A stretch of DNA of 64,000 bases, taken from contig JAWHQI010000258.1 of the NCBI GenBank assembly GCA_033032865.1, positions 124,001-188,000 on the forward strand. The letters run 5' to 3'. The first letter of the stretch is position 1. Each line of letters starts with the position of its first letter. Both the position numbers and the translations under genes were made by a program. Shown here in pieces: positions 9,231 to 18,834 of the stretch. This stretch comes from Dactylorhiza incarnata (taxonomy: Eukaryota > Streptophyta > Magnoliopsida > Asparagales > Orchidaceae). The notes beneath the pieces were generated by a model. It was not told the origin of the DNA and searched no databases. It saw nothing but the letters and a program-made list of their open reading frames with translations.

Positions 9231-12200
9231 GAGCAAGAGGAAGTTGTAGCTGCCGGCGATAATGGTCCAGCTGTGAGAGCTTGGAGGAAGACCAACGCTA
9301 AGGCGGAGTTCACCTTGAAGAGAGCCATATCACCTGACTTGTTCGACCACATCATTGGTTGCAAGTCAGCGTCTGCGATCTGGATAGCCCTCGATGGGTT
9401 ATTCAACAAGAAGAATGTGGCGCGGCTACAATTCCTGGAGAATGAGTTGGCGAAGTCGACTCAAGGCGAGATGGCGATATCCACCTTCTTCCTGAAGGTG
9501 AAGAACCTATGTGGGGAGATCTCGGCCTTGGATCCTGAAGAGCCAATATCAGAGGCGAAGTTGAAGTGGCACATACTCCGAGGCTTGAGGAGGGAGTATG
9601 TCCCCTTCGTTACTTCCGTACAAGGATGGGCTATTCAGCCCTCCCTTCTGGAGCTAGAGAACCTGCTGTCGTCACAGGAGAGCTTGGCGAAGCAGATGGC
9701 GGGAGTATCCATCTCAGGAGGAGATGGCGAGGCCTTGTTCTCAGGAAAGAGGAGATCCTGGGACAAGAGGAAGAAGAACCCCCGAGAGGGACCTTCAACG
9801 TCATCTCAGGGAGATGGGGGGAAGTTCCTTCCTGCCCGTGACGAGAAGGGGAGATACCTTTGCTTTGCCTGTAAGAAGTACGGGCATATGGCAAAGGATT
9901 GTCGGTCTAATCTCCAGGCCGGTCATGTTGCTGAGAAAGGTGGAAACCATCAGAGAGGTGGAGACCATCGAAGAGGTGGAGGAACAGGTGGAGGTCACCA
10001 AGGCGGTGAGAGGGGGGACAATTGTTTCCTGGCAGAGATGATGGCAACGTCAGTCGATGTCTTAGCCTCCATCAACCTCGAGGACGACTGGATAGTGGAT
10101 TCCGGTTGCGGGCATCATCTCACTGGAGATATGTCAAAGTTTGCCTCCTCGGCAGCATATGAAGGATCGGATGCTATCATCACTGCGGATGATACGGTGC
10201 ATCCAGTGGAGCGAGAAGAGAAGGTGTCCCTTGGGAGTAGAGAGAAGCCAGTGACACTGAAGAGTGTCTATCACGTGCCTGGCATGAAGAAGAACCTCTT
10301 CTCAGTGGCGAACGCCGTGGATGCTGGATACCACGTGCTGTTTGGACCAAAGGAGGTGAAGTTCTTGAAGAACCTATCGTCTGTCGATGCTGACGTCACG
10401 CTCACCGGGAGAAGGGTGAAGGACTTGTATGTTCTGTCTGCAAGTGCCTACGTGGACAAGCTGAAGACAAACGACAGCGCTGTGATCTGGCATGAGAGGC
10501 TGGGTCATGTGGGGATAGACAAGTTGAAGATGATGGCGGCAAAGGGCCTAGTGAGTGGCCTGCCTCATCTCTCTTCCTACGGCGACGGCCATGTGTGCGA
10601 CGGATGGCAATATGGAAAGTCACATCGACTTCCATTTGACAAGTCGGAGACCAGGTGTAAGGCACCTCTTGAGTGCATACACGCTGATGTGATGGGGTCG
10701 TGCGCCACCCTTACTTATGGAGGCAATAAGTATACGCTGGTTCTGGTGGATGACTACACCTGCTATACGTGGGTATACTTTCTGAGAGAGAAGTCAGAAG
10801 TATTCAGCAAGTTCCTCGAGTGGAAGGAACTTGTGGAGGGGAGGCTGAACCGCAGAGTCAAGAAGCTGAGGAGCGACAATGGAGGGGAGTTTACCTCCAA
10901 TGAGTTTGCTTCCTTCTGCAGAAGGTTCGGCATTCGGCGGGAGCTCTCTTGCGCTCACACCCCTCAGCAGAATGGGGTGGCAGAGAGGAAGATCCGTCAT
11001 CTGGTGGAGACTACCAGGAGTTGGCTACATGCCAAGAGCATTCCCAAGGCCTTATGGGCGGAGGGAATGGCGTGTGCCACCCATGTGATCAACCGGCTAC
11101 CATTGAGTCCCAACAGGATGGTGTCTCCGCACCAGCTCATGTTTGGAGAGAAGACGAATGTGGGTCACATGAAGGTGTTCGGTTCTACCTGCTTCGTGCA
11201 CGTCCCGGACGCTCAGAGAACAAAATTGGAGCCGAAGGCGAGGAAGTGTATCTTCATCGGCTACGATGAGCGGAAGAAGGGGTGGAAGTGCATGGATCCG
11301 CAGACTCACAGGTTCGTCGTCTCGCGCGACGTTGTGTTTGACGAACTGGTCTCATACCAGGGAGTCTCTTCTGTGGAGCTGCCGGAGAGTGGAGAAGCTA
11401 GCAGGGAAGAGGAGTGGGTCGCTGAGGACCCTACTGTGGAGTTGGAGTTATCTCCAAGTGCTCCATTGCCATCTGGCTCAGGAGGAGCTTCTGGCTCAGG
11501 GGGAGCTACGAACTCAAGCAGCAGGGAGAGCACCGCTACAGGAGGAGTTCTGAGAGGAGCTCAGAGAGGAGCTCAACCAGAGGAGTCTACCGGAGTGGTA
11601 GATAGTGGCCAAGCCTTGAGGAGGTCGAAGAGGACCATCGTCCCGCCTGCTCGCTATAAGGAGGGGAACTTCGTGAGTCTGGTTTCCTGCTTCTTCGCAG
11701 GACCACTCGATGAGAGGGAACCTGCCTGCTTTGAGGATGCAGCTGGCATCAAGGAGTGGGACGAGGCCATGGAGGAAGAGATGGAGGCCCTGAAGAAGAA
11801 CGAGACATGGGACCTGGTTCCCATGGTGGAGGGCATCAAACCTGTCACCTGCAAGTGGGTGTACAAGGTGAAGAAGAGGGCTGATGGAGAAGTGGAGCGG
11901 TACAAGGCGAGGCTTGTCGCTCAAGGCTTCTCACAGACCTACGGAGAGGACTACGAGGAGACCTTCAGTCCTGTAGCGAAGATGACGTCGGTGAGGACGA
12001 TCATTGCTTTGGCAGCGTGCCGAGGTTGGAAGCTATGGCAGCTGGACGTGAAGAACGCGTTCTTATATGGAGAGATTGACAAAGACATATTCATGGTGCA
12101 ACCACCTGGATACGTGTCCAAGTCCCATCCGCGTCACATCTGCAAGCTGAAGAAGGCCCTCTATGGTCTGAAACAGGCGCCGAGAGCCTGGTATGGGAAG

Positions 12201-13265
12201 ATTGCGGAGTACTTGCAGTTCTGCGGCTACGATGCCTCAGACTCGGACTCCAGCATGTTCGTGAAGAAGGATGGAGGTCTTCACGTGCTAATGCTGCTAT
12301 ACGTCGACGACATGATCGTGACAGGGAACAACCCTGAGGAGGTCGCGGCGCTGAGAGAGCAGCTTTCCATACGCTTCGAGATGAAGGATCTTGGTGAACT
12401 GCACCATTTCCTTGGTCTCCAAGTAGAGAAGAGAAGAGGCGGACTGGATGTTTCCCAGAGGGCATATGCCGAGAGGATCGTCGAAAGATTCGGCATGAAG
12501 GAGGGGAAGAGCAGTTCTGTTCCTCTGGAGGCGGGGCTGAAGCTTCGGAAGGAAGAAGGAAGGATTCTTCCTGATCCGAAGATCTTTCGGGCACTGGTGG
12601 GGAGTCTTATATACTTGACTATCACGAGGCCAGACATCGCCTTTGCTGTCGGCCGAGTTAGTCGGTATATGCAGGAGCCGCGGAAGCCTCATCTGGAGGC
12701 AGCCAAGGGGATTCTGAAGTATGTGAAGGGCACCCTTGAGATGGGGTTGTCCTATGAGGAGAAGTCTAACTTCAAGCTGCACGGATACACGGATGCAGAC
12801 TATGGAGGTGACGCTGATGATCGCAAGTCGACATCAGGGTATGTGTTCTTGTGTGGAGCAGCTGCTATCTCGTGGTGTAGCAAGAAGCAGGACTCCATTT
12901 CCCTTTCTACCACGGAGGCCGAGTACAAGGCGTCGTCCTTAGCAGCTCAGGAGTGTGTCTGGCTAAGGAGACTAGTGGAGGATGTGGACGAGGAGGTCAG
13001 TGGACCTACTGTGTTACGCGGGGACAACGAGAGTGCATTGAAACTGGTAACCAATCCAGTTTGTCATGCAAGGACCAAGCACATAGAGATCGAGCATCAC
13101 TTCATCAGAGAGAAGGTGCTGGGTGGCTTTATCGTTGTGGAGCATGTGCGAAGTGAAGAGAACCTGGCGGATATATTCACGAAGCCCCTATCTGCGGGGC
13201 CGTTCCGGAGGCTTCACTCATTGCTTGGAGTTGTTCCTGGAGCTCACTTCAAGGGGGAGTGTTAG
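9231..13265 (+). CDS. Copia-1 gag-pol polyprotein, N-terminally truncated
   Basis: The frame is open from the Athila-1 junction; the internal GTG at 9273 is not a true start. Counting from 9273: CCHC knuckle C197-C200-H205-C210; protease D276 in IVDSGCG; integrase zinc residues in WHERLGH then C442; integrase triad D472, D535, E571, with the classic 35 residues between the last two; reverse transcriptase YVDD at 1010-1013; RNase H with ADYGGD and the terminal copia motif KHIEIEHHFIREK. The second zinc cysteine of the integrase HHCC finger is replaced by Trp (TGG at 10605-10607, motif CDGWQYGK). All other key residues look intact. The last codons run through the polypurine tract into the LTR. 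GC content is much higher than in the flanking Athila sequence. Confidence 0.93.
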   Translation, partial: EQEEVVAAGDNGPAVRAWRKTNAKAEFTLKRAISPDLFDHIIGCKSASAIWIALDGLFNKKNVARLQFLENELAKSTQGEMAISTFFLKVKNLCGEISALDPEEPISEAKLKWHILRGLRREYVPFVTSVQGWAIQPSLLELENLLSSQESLAKQMAGVSISGGDGEALFSGKRRSWDKRKKNPREGPSTSSQGDGGKFLPARDEKGRYLCFACKKYGHMAKDCRSNLQAGHVAEKGGNHQRGGDHRRGGGTGGGHQGGERGDNCFLAEMMATSVDVLASINLEDDWIVDSGCGHHLTGDMSKFASSAAYEGSDAIITADDTVHPVEREEKVSLGSREKPVTLKSVYHVPGMKKNLFSVANAVDAGYHVLFGPKEVKFLKNLSSVDADVTLTGRRVKDLYVLSASAYVDKLKTNDSAVIWHERLGHVGIDKLKMMAAKGLVSGLPHLSSYGDGHVCDGWQYGKSHRLPFDKSETRCKAPLECIHADVMGSCATLTYGGNKYTLVLVDDYTCYTWVYFLREKSEVFSKFLEWKELVEGRLNRRVKKLRSDNGGEFTSNEFASFCRRFGIRRELSCAHTPQQNGVAERKIRHLVETTRSWLHAKSIPKALWAEGMACATHVINRLPLSPNRMVSPHQLMFGEKTNVGHMKVFGSTCFVHVPDAQRTKLEPKARKCIFIGYDERKKGWKCMDPQTHRFVVSRDVVFDELVSYQGVSSVELPESGEASREEEWVAEDPTVELELSPSAPLPSGSGGASGSGGATNSSSRESTATGGVLRGAQRGAQPEESTGVVDSGQALRRSKRTIVPPARYKEGNFVSLVSCFFAGPLDEREPACFEDAAGIKEWDEAMEEEMEALKKNETWDLVPMVEGIKPVTCKWVYKVKKRADGEVERYKARLVAQGFSQTYGEDYEETFSPVAKMTSVRTIIALAACRGWKLWQLDVKNAFLYGEIDKDIFMVQPPGYVSKSHPRHICKLKKALYGLKQAPRAWYGKIAEYLQFCGYDASDSDSSMFVKKDGGLHVLMLLYVDDMIVTGNNPEEVAALREQLSIRFEMKDLGELHHFLGLQVEKRRGGLDVSQRAYAERIVERFGMKEGKSSSVPLEAGLKLRKEEGRILPDPKIFRALVGSLIYLTITRPDIAFAVGRVSRYMQEPRKPHLEAAKGILKYVKGTLEMGLSYEEKSNFKLHGYTDADYGGDADDRKSTSGYVFLCGAAAISWCSKKQDSISLSTTEAEYKASSLAAQECVWLRRLVEDVDEEVSGPTVLRGDNESALKLVTNPVCHARTKHIEIEHHFIREKVLGGFIVVEHVRSEENLADIFTKPLSAGPFRRLHSLLGVVPGAHFKGEC
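13251..13259 (+). other. Polypurine tract of copia-1
   Basis: AAGGGGGAG directly precedes the 3' LTR start TGTTAGAATT, the usual place for plus-strand priming. It also encodes the last residues of the polyprotein. Confidence 0.85.
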
Positions 13266-13980
13266 AATTGAAGTGAGCTAGCGCCAGCGCTAGCTCCTAC
13301 TCGCCACCCCCCTTGTTTTGCCTATAAATAGAGGGGTACCCCCCTCTAAAGAGCATCCATTCTGATAGCGGCGAGTATATACTTCAGAGTGGCGAGTATA
13401 TCATCAGAAGTGGCGAGTATCATCAACTCTGAGCGAGTTAGAGATACCAGAGTGCTACCAGGCGAGCATCAGACTTGGAGTAAGTTCGGCTAGCTCCCTA
13501 GAGCGAGTAGCGAGCAGTGGAGATACCGCCGGCGCTAGTGCTAGCGCGCGCGGTAACGACAAGAGGCGAAGCGGCGAGAAGTGAGAAGTGCGAGTATCTA
13601 CTCGGGAGATAGCGCCCGGCGCTAGTGATAGCGCTCGCGCTAGCGAGTATTGGAGGAATCGTCGCACGGCGAGTGTGCGAGTAGCCTGGAGTGCGAGCAG
13701 CGAGCTTGCAAGTTGGAGAGCTAGCGCCTGCGCTAGCGATACCGCCGGCGATAGCGAGGAGCGAGTATTGGAGCGAGTATCACCAGCGCGGTGTGCTTCG
13801 AAGGAGAAGCGGACCTTGTCCGTGACCAGAGTTTTACTTTCTATTGGCTGTTGTGATTCAAGTTGGATGCAACTTGTATTCAGCCGTGTGAATTTGTAAT
13901 TGATTGCCTAGTTGAGATATAAAAGCTTCTTTGTCCATCATTGGTTCTCTTGATCGATAGCAGACCCAAAAAATTCAACA
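13260..13980 (+). repeat. 3' LTR of copia-1 (about 721 bp)
   Basis: It begins TGTTAGAATT and ends AAATTCAACA, an imperfect inverted repeat with TG...CA ends. The first half is rich in GCGAGTAT words and in CTAGCGC palindromes, for example GCTAGCGC-CA-GCGCTAGC near 13278-13295. A TATA box is at 13322-13330. The end point was chosen by the terminal inverted repeat, as no second LTR is present for comparison. Confidence 0.85.
13322..13330 (+). promoter_or_regulatory. TATA box in copia-1 LTR
   Basis: CTATAAATA about 62 bases into the LTR, in element sense, followed by a pyrimidine/purine mix. It is the natural promoter of the retrotransposon and could drive readout transcription of downstream DNA. 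Confidence 0.65.
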
Positions 13981-15730
13981 AAATCCTTCCTTTTTTTTTC
14001 TTTAATTACCCAGACATCACCAATGTAATATGTTGAAGTAATCACTCCATGAAATTGGACTTTGCTTATGCATTTTTACGAGAAGCTACACCAATTTATC
14101 ATATATAATTTATCTACCTTAGAAGAGGATGAATGCTTAGAGATGACAAAATTGTTGTCCATGTCGGTAACGACTCGAATTATTTATGTCTCAAGCACAT
14201 CGCACCGATTATGCCACGCAGAAACTTAGCCTAATTATTTCAAATGATAAATAGATTAAATACTAGAACATGTATTATTTTTGGCTTTTAGCAACACTTT
14301 AGTTCGCAATATTTATAAAGTATGAACGCTAAACATATAAATAGTATTACCAAAAAAGCAATACTTCTATACCAAAGACAGCGAAAAAAACAAATGTTCA
14401 AAAGCATAACAAAACAATAAACCCACAGCCAGTAATAGAAGCCCTAACTATGGTATTACAAAACTACCTCTGCCATCCAAAAAAAAATCCCGCCACTGGT
14501 GATAAAATATTGGTAAGAATATTGATGCATTCATTACCTTCTCGATCTCAAAAAATATCAAACCCTAAGCTGTATCATGAAGCTGCTAGCAACGTTCTTA
14601 TTGTATCGCGACGCTTTTTTCCACAAAGTTTGTGAAAACATGTCTGTTTTATTTGTCATCCGCGGCGTTTCGCTAAACAAACGTGGCTATTCATTTATTT
14701 GTAATGATTTTTTTTTCATTTCGCGGTAAGGGGAGTAGTTTGTGCGGGAAAAAAAATTGGTATGGTTTTTTAGCTGCGTATTTTGTTTTATGAAACTCCC
14801 CGAATAATCGAGGCCTTTCGCCACTCTTTTTTAAGGAAAATGCCGTCATAGGCCTTACTAAATAGCTTTTCCTCTTGCCGATTTCACAGTTCACTGATTC
14901 TATCTTCAATTCTAACCCTCTCGCGACCGACGAGAGCACTCCTCGCTGGCTTTCGTTACGGGTTTGAAGGCTTTTTCCTCTCCTTTCGATCCCCAACGTG
15001 AAAGCTTCTTGCTTTTTCCTCGCTCCCGATCCTATTGCTAAGCGCTCGCCTTGTCTCCGATCGATCCGCGCGTCTCCATCGACTAAAAAAGGCAGACGCG
15101 AAGCCCTAACGCCCGCACCATACATATACGTATAGCCTCCCAAACATTCGAGATCTCTACTACGATCGAAATTGAAGTCTGAGGGAGGAGCACAAGCAGA
15201 GCTGCTGCCGGCGAATCACTAATAATTCCCGGCCAGTGTATATGTCAAATAATCTTCATCTCACAAAATGACAAATTACTTTCTCCCAGATTTTCATAAA
15301 ATCTCAGCACATGCATCTGCGAACGCCAAAATCCGCCCTCAGATCATTGCTTGTCAAGATTCTGTACACTTCTCCTGTGACTCCAAATTCTCATTTTATT
15401 ATTATTTTTTCCTTCAATTAATTGTCCACCAAAATTTCATTCTTAAACTTAATCTTCTTATACGAGCCTCTGCCGAGAGCGGATGACCGATCTGTCGGCA
15501 TAGCCCCGGGCTCTGTTTGTTTGGCGAAATTTTTAGAATCGGGCTCCGTTTTAAGACATCAAAATGATCTTCTAGAAAATCATTTTGATCTCCTAATTAG
15601 AGATCATTTTGATCTCCTAATTCGCTTATTTTCCCACTTTTGCGCGTGATCAAATCAATGATCTGATATCCTATTAGTACGATATCCTATTCGGACAGAA
15701 ATTTGGAAACGGGGCCGGCAAGAAAAATTC
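13981..15730. other. Intergenic DNA, no gene recognised
   Basis: AT-rich at first, then more balanced at 14640-15240. Some open frames exist (such as 14691-15143 minus) but show no family signature and no codon structure I trust. The 14880-15130 stretch is pyrimidine-rich in plus sense, like a 5' leader, but no coding exon follows. Confidence 0.5.
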
Positions 15731-16060
15731 TGCGTTTGTTTGGGTGTTTTAGCTCTATCTTATATTTGATAAATACACCGAGATAATGTGTTTGGTAAGC
15801 CCCTTCATTTGTACCGTAGTGTGGGAGCTCCGGTTGCCGACGCTTTGTACTCTTGTGTAGTATGATTTTGTAAAAAATTTCTTTATCATTACTAGGAAAT
15901 TTGGATCAGTAAGGATTACTTTTTCGATCTGAATGATCTCTATTAGTTCGAGCGTTTTTAATTGCTCTATTTTTGGTGGGAGAAAAACATCACCTCCCAA
16001 ATAAACATCTTTTATTTCCCGGCCACCGTTTACATTTTCATGGCCCAAACAAATAGACCC
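15731..16060. mobile_element. Probable MITE, about 330 bp
   Basis: The left end GCGTTTGTTTGGGTGTTTT and the right end, which reads TCTATTTGTTTGGGCCAT on the opposite strand, form imperfect terminal inverted repeats sharing TTTGTTTGGG. No ORF is present. Size and ends fit a non-autonomous DNA transposon; I could not fix a target duplication. Confidence 0.45.
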
Positions 16061-17018
16061 TAGGTGAGCGCTGCATCGTCGAAATTAATACCAACACCGT
16101 AGAAAATATATACACTTTCGGTGTTGTTCTAGTGGAATGGTAAGGTTTGACATACGCTCTCCGTGGATGTCGCAACGGCGCACAAACGACAAGCGAGCAC
16201 AAACTGATTTTTTTTCTTTATCACCAACAATTCAGTTTCACATGTGACATTTATATATATATAGTGAAATATTAAGTGGTAAAGATGATGATAAAGAAAA
16301 AAAATCTTTATTTATTAAAAATTAAAATAGTTTTAAAGTTAATTGCATATTAGAATAGTTATGGTATTTGTCTGAAAATGAAAATTTATATTATTGAAAA
16401 ATAGTATAAAATATTTAGGGAGTATATGTATATATTATATTAAAAAAGAAAAATATGCATTTGGTTAAACATTGAGACTTCCAAATTAAACTTTCAATAA
16501 AAAAATATTATTTTAAAAAAAGAAGAGAAAGAAAGAGATGAGAGAAGGGGAAAGCGTATGAGCCCGACATCATCGCGCCTGGGATGAGTAAAGCCCGCCG
16601 TCGCCGGCCGGATATTGTCGCGCTTGACCGTAAGGGCTCGAGCGGTGCCCCATGACGGGCACTCTAATACATGAATATGATATTTAGTTCAAGTAAATAT
16701 TAAATAGATTCATAACTCATAAGTGTGGACTGTGAAGTTTCTTTTTAATTAATATTATTAATAAAATAATACTAAACAGTTGATTGGTTATTTTAAATAT
16801 AATTGAAATGATTGATGTGATTTAGGTATTTAACAAGATTTTAATAATAACTTTTAAATAAATATTCCTCGTTTTATTAAAAATTTACTTAAAATTCGGA
16901 CCTCTTGTATTTCTTAAAATTTCAAATATTATAGTTCTAATTTTACGACGGGTGTCCCTCCAATTTATAGGAATTTTATGGTGCTAGCTAAGAGATCCAC
17001 CTTTTTGGCGGAGAAAGT
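16061..17018. other. AT-rich intergenic DNA, nothing recognised
   Basis: Long A/T-rich stretches with a short GC-rich patch at 16560-16660. No credible ORF, RNA gene or repeat structure was found. Confidence 0.5.
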
Positions 17019-17046
17019 GGGGGGGGGGGGGGGGGGGGGGGGGGGG
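17019..17046. repeat. 28-nt G homopolymer at left edge of the transposon array
   Basis: An uninterrupted run of 28 G directly abuts the first TTCCACTCTGG terminus. G runs also lie at the junctions between units and at the far right edge (38148-38162). Confidence 0.9.
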
Positions 17047-17104
17047 TTCCACTCTGGTATGAGGGGGAAAAAAGGGGGGAGCCGCCGGGTTCCACTCTGG
17101 TATG
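17047..17104. repeat. Duplicated left terminus of unit A
   Basis: TTCCACTCTGGTATGAGGGG occurs at 17047-17066 and again from 17090. The second copy is preceded by GCCGCCGGG as at the B/C junction, so it is the real start of unit A. The first may be the remnant of a further unit or a local duplication. Confidence 0.75.
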
Positions 17105-17231
17105 AGGGGGAAAAAAGGGGAGAGGGGGGGGGGGAAAGAAAAAGAGGGGGAGGAAAAAAAAGAGGGGGAGGAGAGGGAAAGGGGGAGGGAGGAAGAAAAA
17201 AGAGGGAAATGAAGAAAAAATGAAGGGAGGG
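17105..17231 (+). repeat. Terminal purine tract of unit A, with left GAGGG target duplication
   Basis: About 125 bases of nearly pure G and A on the plus strand. The same tract occurs at the left ends of units B (28370-28509) and C (33279-33415). Its last five bases, GAGGG at 17227-17231, are repeated after the Athila-2 fragment. Confidence 0.8.
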
Positions 17232-18689
17232 TGATAACTTCGCAAAAAGAAGTTACCTTTATCTCTATTTTTATCCTTTTAGTCTCGTTATATGATATTT
17301 TTATATGAAAATTAGTTAAAAATCCAATTGTCGCATGATTTGAAGTCAAAATGGTTGTTACTCTCATTTCTATATCTTTTTATGATAGGATTCGGAGAGA
17401 ATATAAGTCAAGTATTGAAGGCTAAGTATTGTGCAAAATCTGGGAAAAATATTGCAACATGTTCTCAACAAAGCTGGCAGGTCAAATTGTGCAGAAATGC
17501 AGATCCAGAAAAATGTTGCAACATTTTCATAACAAATCTGACGGTTACAGAAATTTAAACCCGAATTTATCAAGTTTTCAACGGTTGCAATCTAGTTTTT
17601 TGGCATCCATTCAGCAATTAATTATGCCAACAAGTGGGGCCCACGCACAGGAGAGAGAGGGCAGTTTCAAAAGAGGATTTTCGGCCATTTGAATCATCTT
17701 CTAGCATTTTTGGCCATTAGAGAGGAGGAGAAAATCTGAGGAGAAATTCTGCCAAGGGAGAAACCAGTCCAGATCTGGCATTTGGGCTGAAGGAAACATT
17801 TCTACGTCGCTGGAGAAGGGAAGATTCGCATTTCTTTCGAAATGTTTAGTAAGATCTCTTCAGTTTTGTGTTATTTTCCCTCAACCATGAACTAAAACTC
17901 TCTAGTCTTGCATGATGAGAGTAGTATGTGTATTTTGATGATGAACATCTTTGATTTCGAATTTGTTTTGTGATTATCTTTATAGATCTTGTGATTTTTA
18001 TGGTGAAATTGTTGGATCTTGTCTTTTTATTATATTGCGTTGCGAGAATCGAGAGATGAGCATCGTAATATTAATTTAAAGGCTAGTTTATCGCAGTGCG
18101 AGAATCGAGAGATGAGCAGTGTGAATCATTAACCAAAATTTCTATATTTTTACCGCGTTTCGAGAATCGAGAGAGGAGAAACGTACGTGTATCACAAGAT
18201 CTCTTTAGTTTCGAAAAGTGAAAGAGATTTCCTTTTCATGCTAGCGAACTTGATTTTTGCACTTCATAATATTTTCGTTTCACCTAAGTTAGAGATAACT
18301 AGGGTTGCGTAGATATTAAGACTCCTTGTATCGAGAGATAAATGTATCTTCTTTTAAAATCATCGCAAGATAATTCAAAACTCAATCGAATGAAATATTT
18401 ATTTTATCATCATCATAGTATACATATGAAATCGGAAATGCAAGACTACTTTCTCTAATTGCTAAAAAGTACTTTAAGATCTAGTTAAATTAGTCTAATA
18501 TTTATCTAAAAGTTTTAATCTATTTTCATAAAATCAACTACACCATTTTGCTTGGATTCATAGAAACGGTGTAGCTAGTAATTGTAAGCACTAAACTAGT
18601 CACTTCTCCGTGGGAACGATCTCACTCACTCTGTATTACTTGTACGACACATATACTTGCGTTTTCAAGCTCGAATTTTGCTCGTATCA
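17232..18689 (+). repeat. LTR of Athila-2 (about 1.46 kb)
   Basis: It starts TGATAACTTC, ends CTCGTATCA and is followed by the primer site. The start can fold (AACTTC with GAAGTT). Three stem-loops with a common loop lie at 18028-18190. It belongs to the same family as the Athila-1 LTR but is clearly diverged from it. Confidence 0.9.
18025..18190 (+). other. Three stem-loops with conserved 16-nt loop in Athila-2 LTR
   Basis: The loop GAGAATCGAGAGAKGA occurs at about 18043, 18100 and 18161. The flanking stems differ: ATATTGCGTTGC/GCATCGTAATAT, TCGCAGTGC/GCAGTGTGA and GCGTTTC/GAAACGT. Several imperfect positions are G-T on the sense strand, and one true mismatch is present in each of the first two. 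Loop sequence and spacing match Athila-1 while the stems do not. Confidence 0.7.
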
Positions 18690-18695
18690 AGTTTT

Positions 18696-18713
18696 TGGCG
18701 CCGTTGCCGGGGA
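18696..18713 (+). other. Primer binding site of Athila-2, tRNA-Asp
   Basis: TGGCGCCGTTGCCGGGGA follows the LTR after AGTTTT, identical in sequence and spacing to Athila-1. Confidence 0.92.
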
Positions 18714-18834
18714 GGTGCAACGGATTTAGTGTTTTTCTTACAATATTAGTGAACCTTAGTACTTGGAGGTCAAGTTTTATCTTCACTTGTTAGTTTATTG
18801 TATTTGTGTTATCATCTTTATTAACTGATAGTGT

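Larger units (their letters stand above)
9229..13980 (+). mobile_element. Ty1/copia retrotransposon (copia-1), 5' part displaced by Athila-1
   Basis: The element keeps most of gag, all of pol, a polypurine tract and the 3' LTR. Its 5' LTR, primer site and gag N-terminus are missing because Athila-1 inserted inside gag; they are expected left of the window. The order protease, integrase, reverse transcriptase, RNase H is diagnostic of Ty1/copia. The open frame is uninterrupted from the junction to the stop, so the element was young when it was broken. Confidence 0.92.

Noticed and set aside
14691..15143. 150-codon minus-strand ORF
   Set aside because: No recognisable motif and repeats of Arg/Lys from AT/GC alternation; not supported as a gene.
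16978..17367. Gly-rich and Pro-rich ORFs over the purine tract
   Set aside because: Low-complexity translation of G/A runs at the transposon end and across the LTR boundary.
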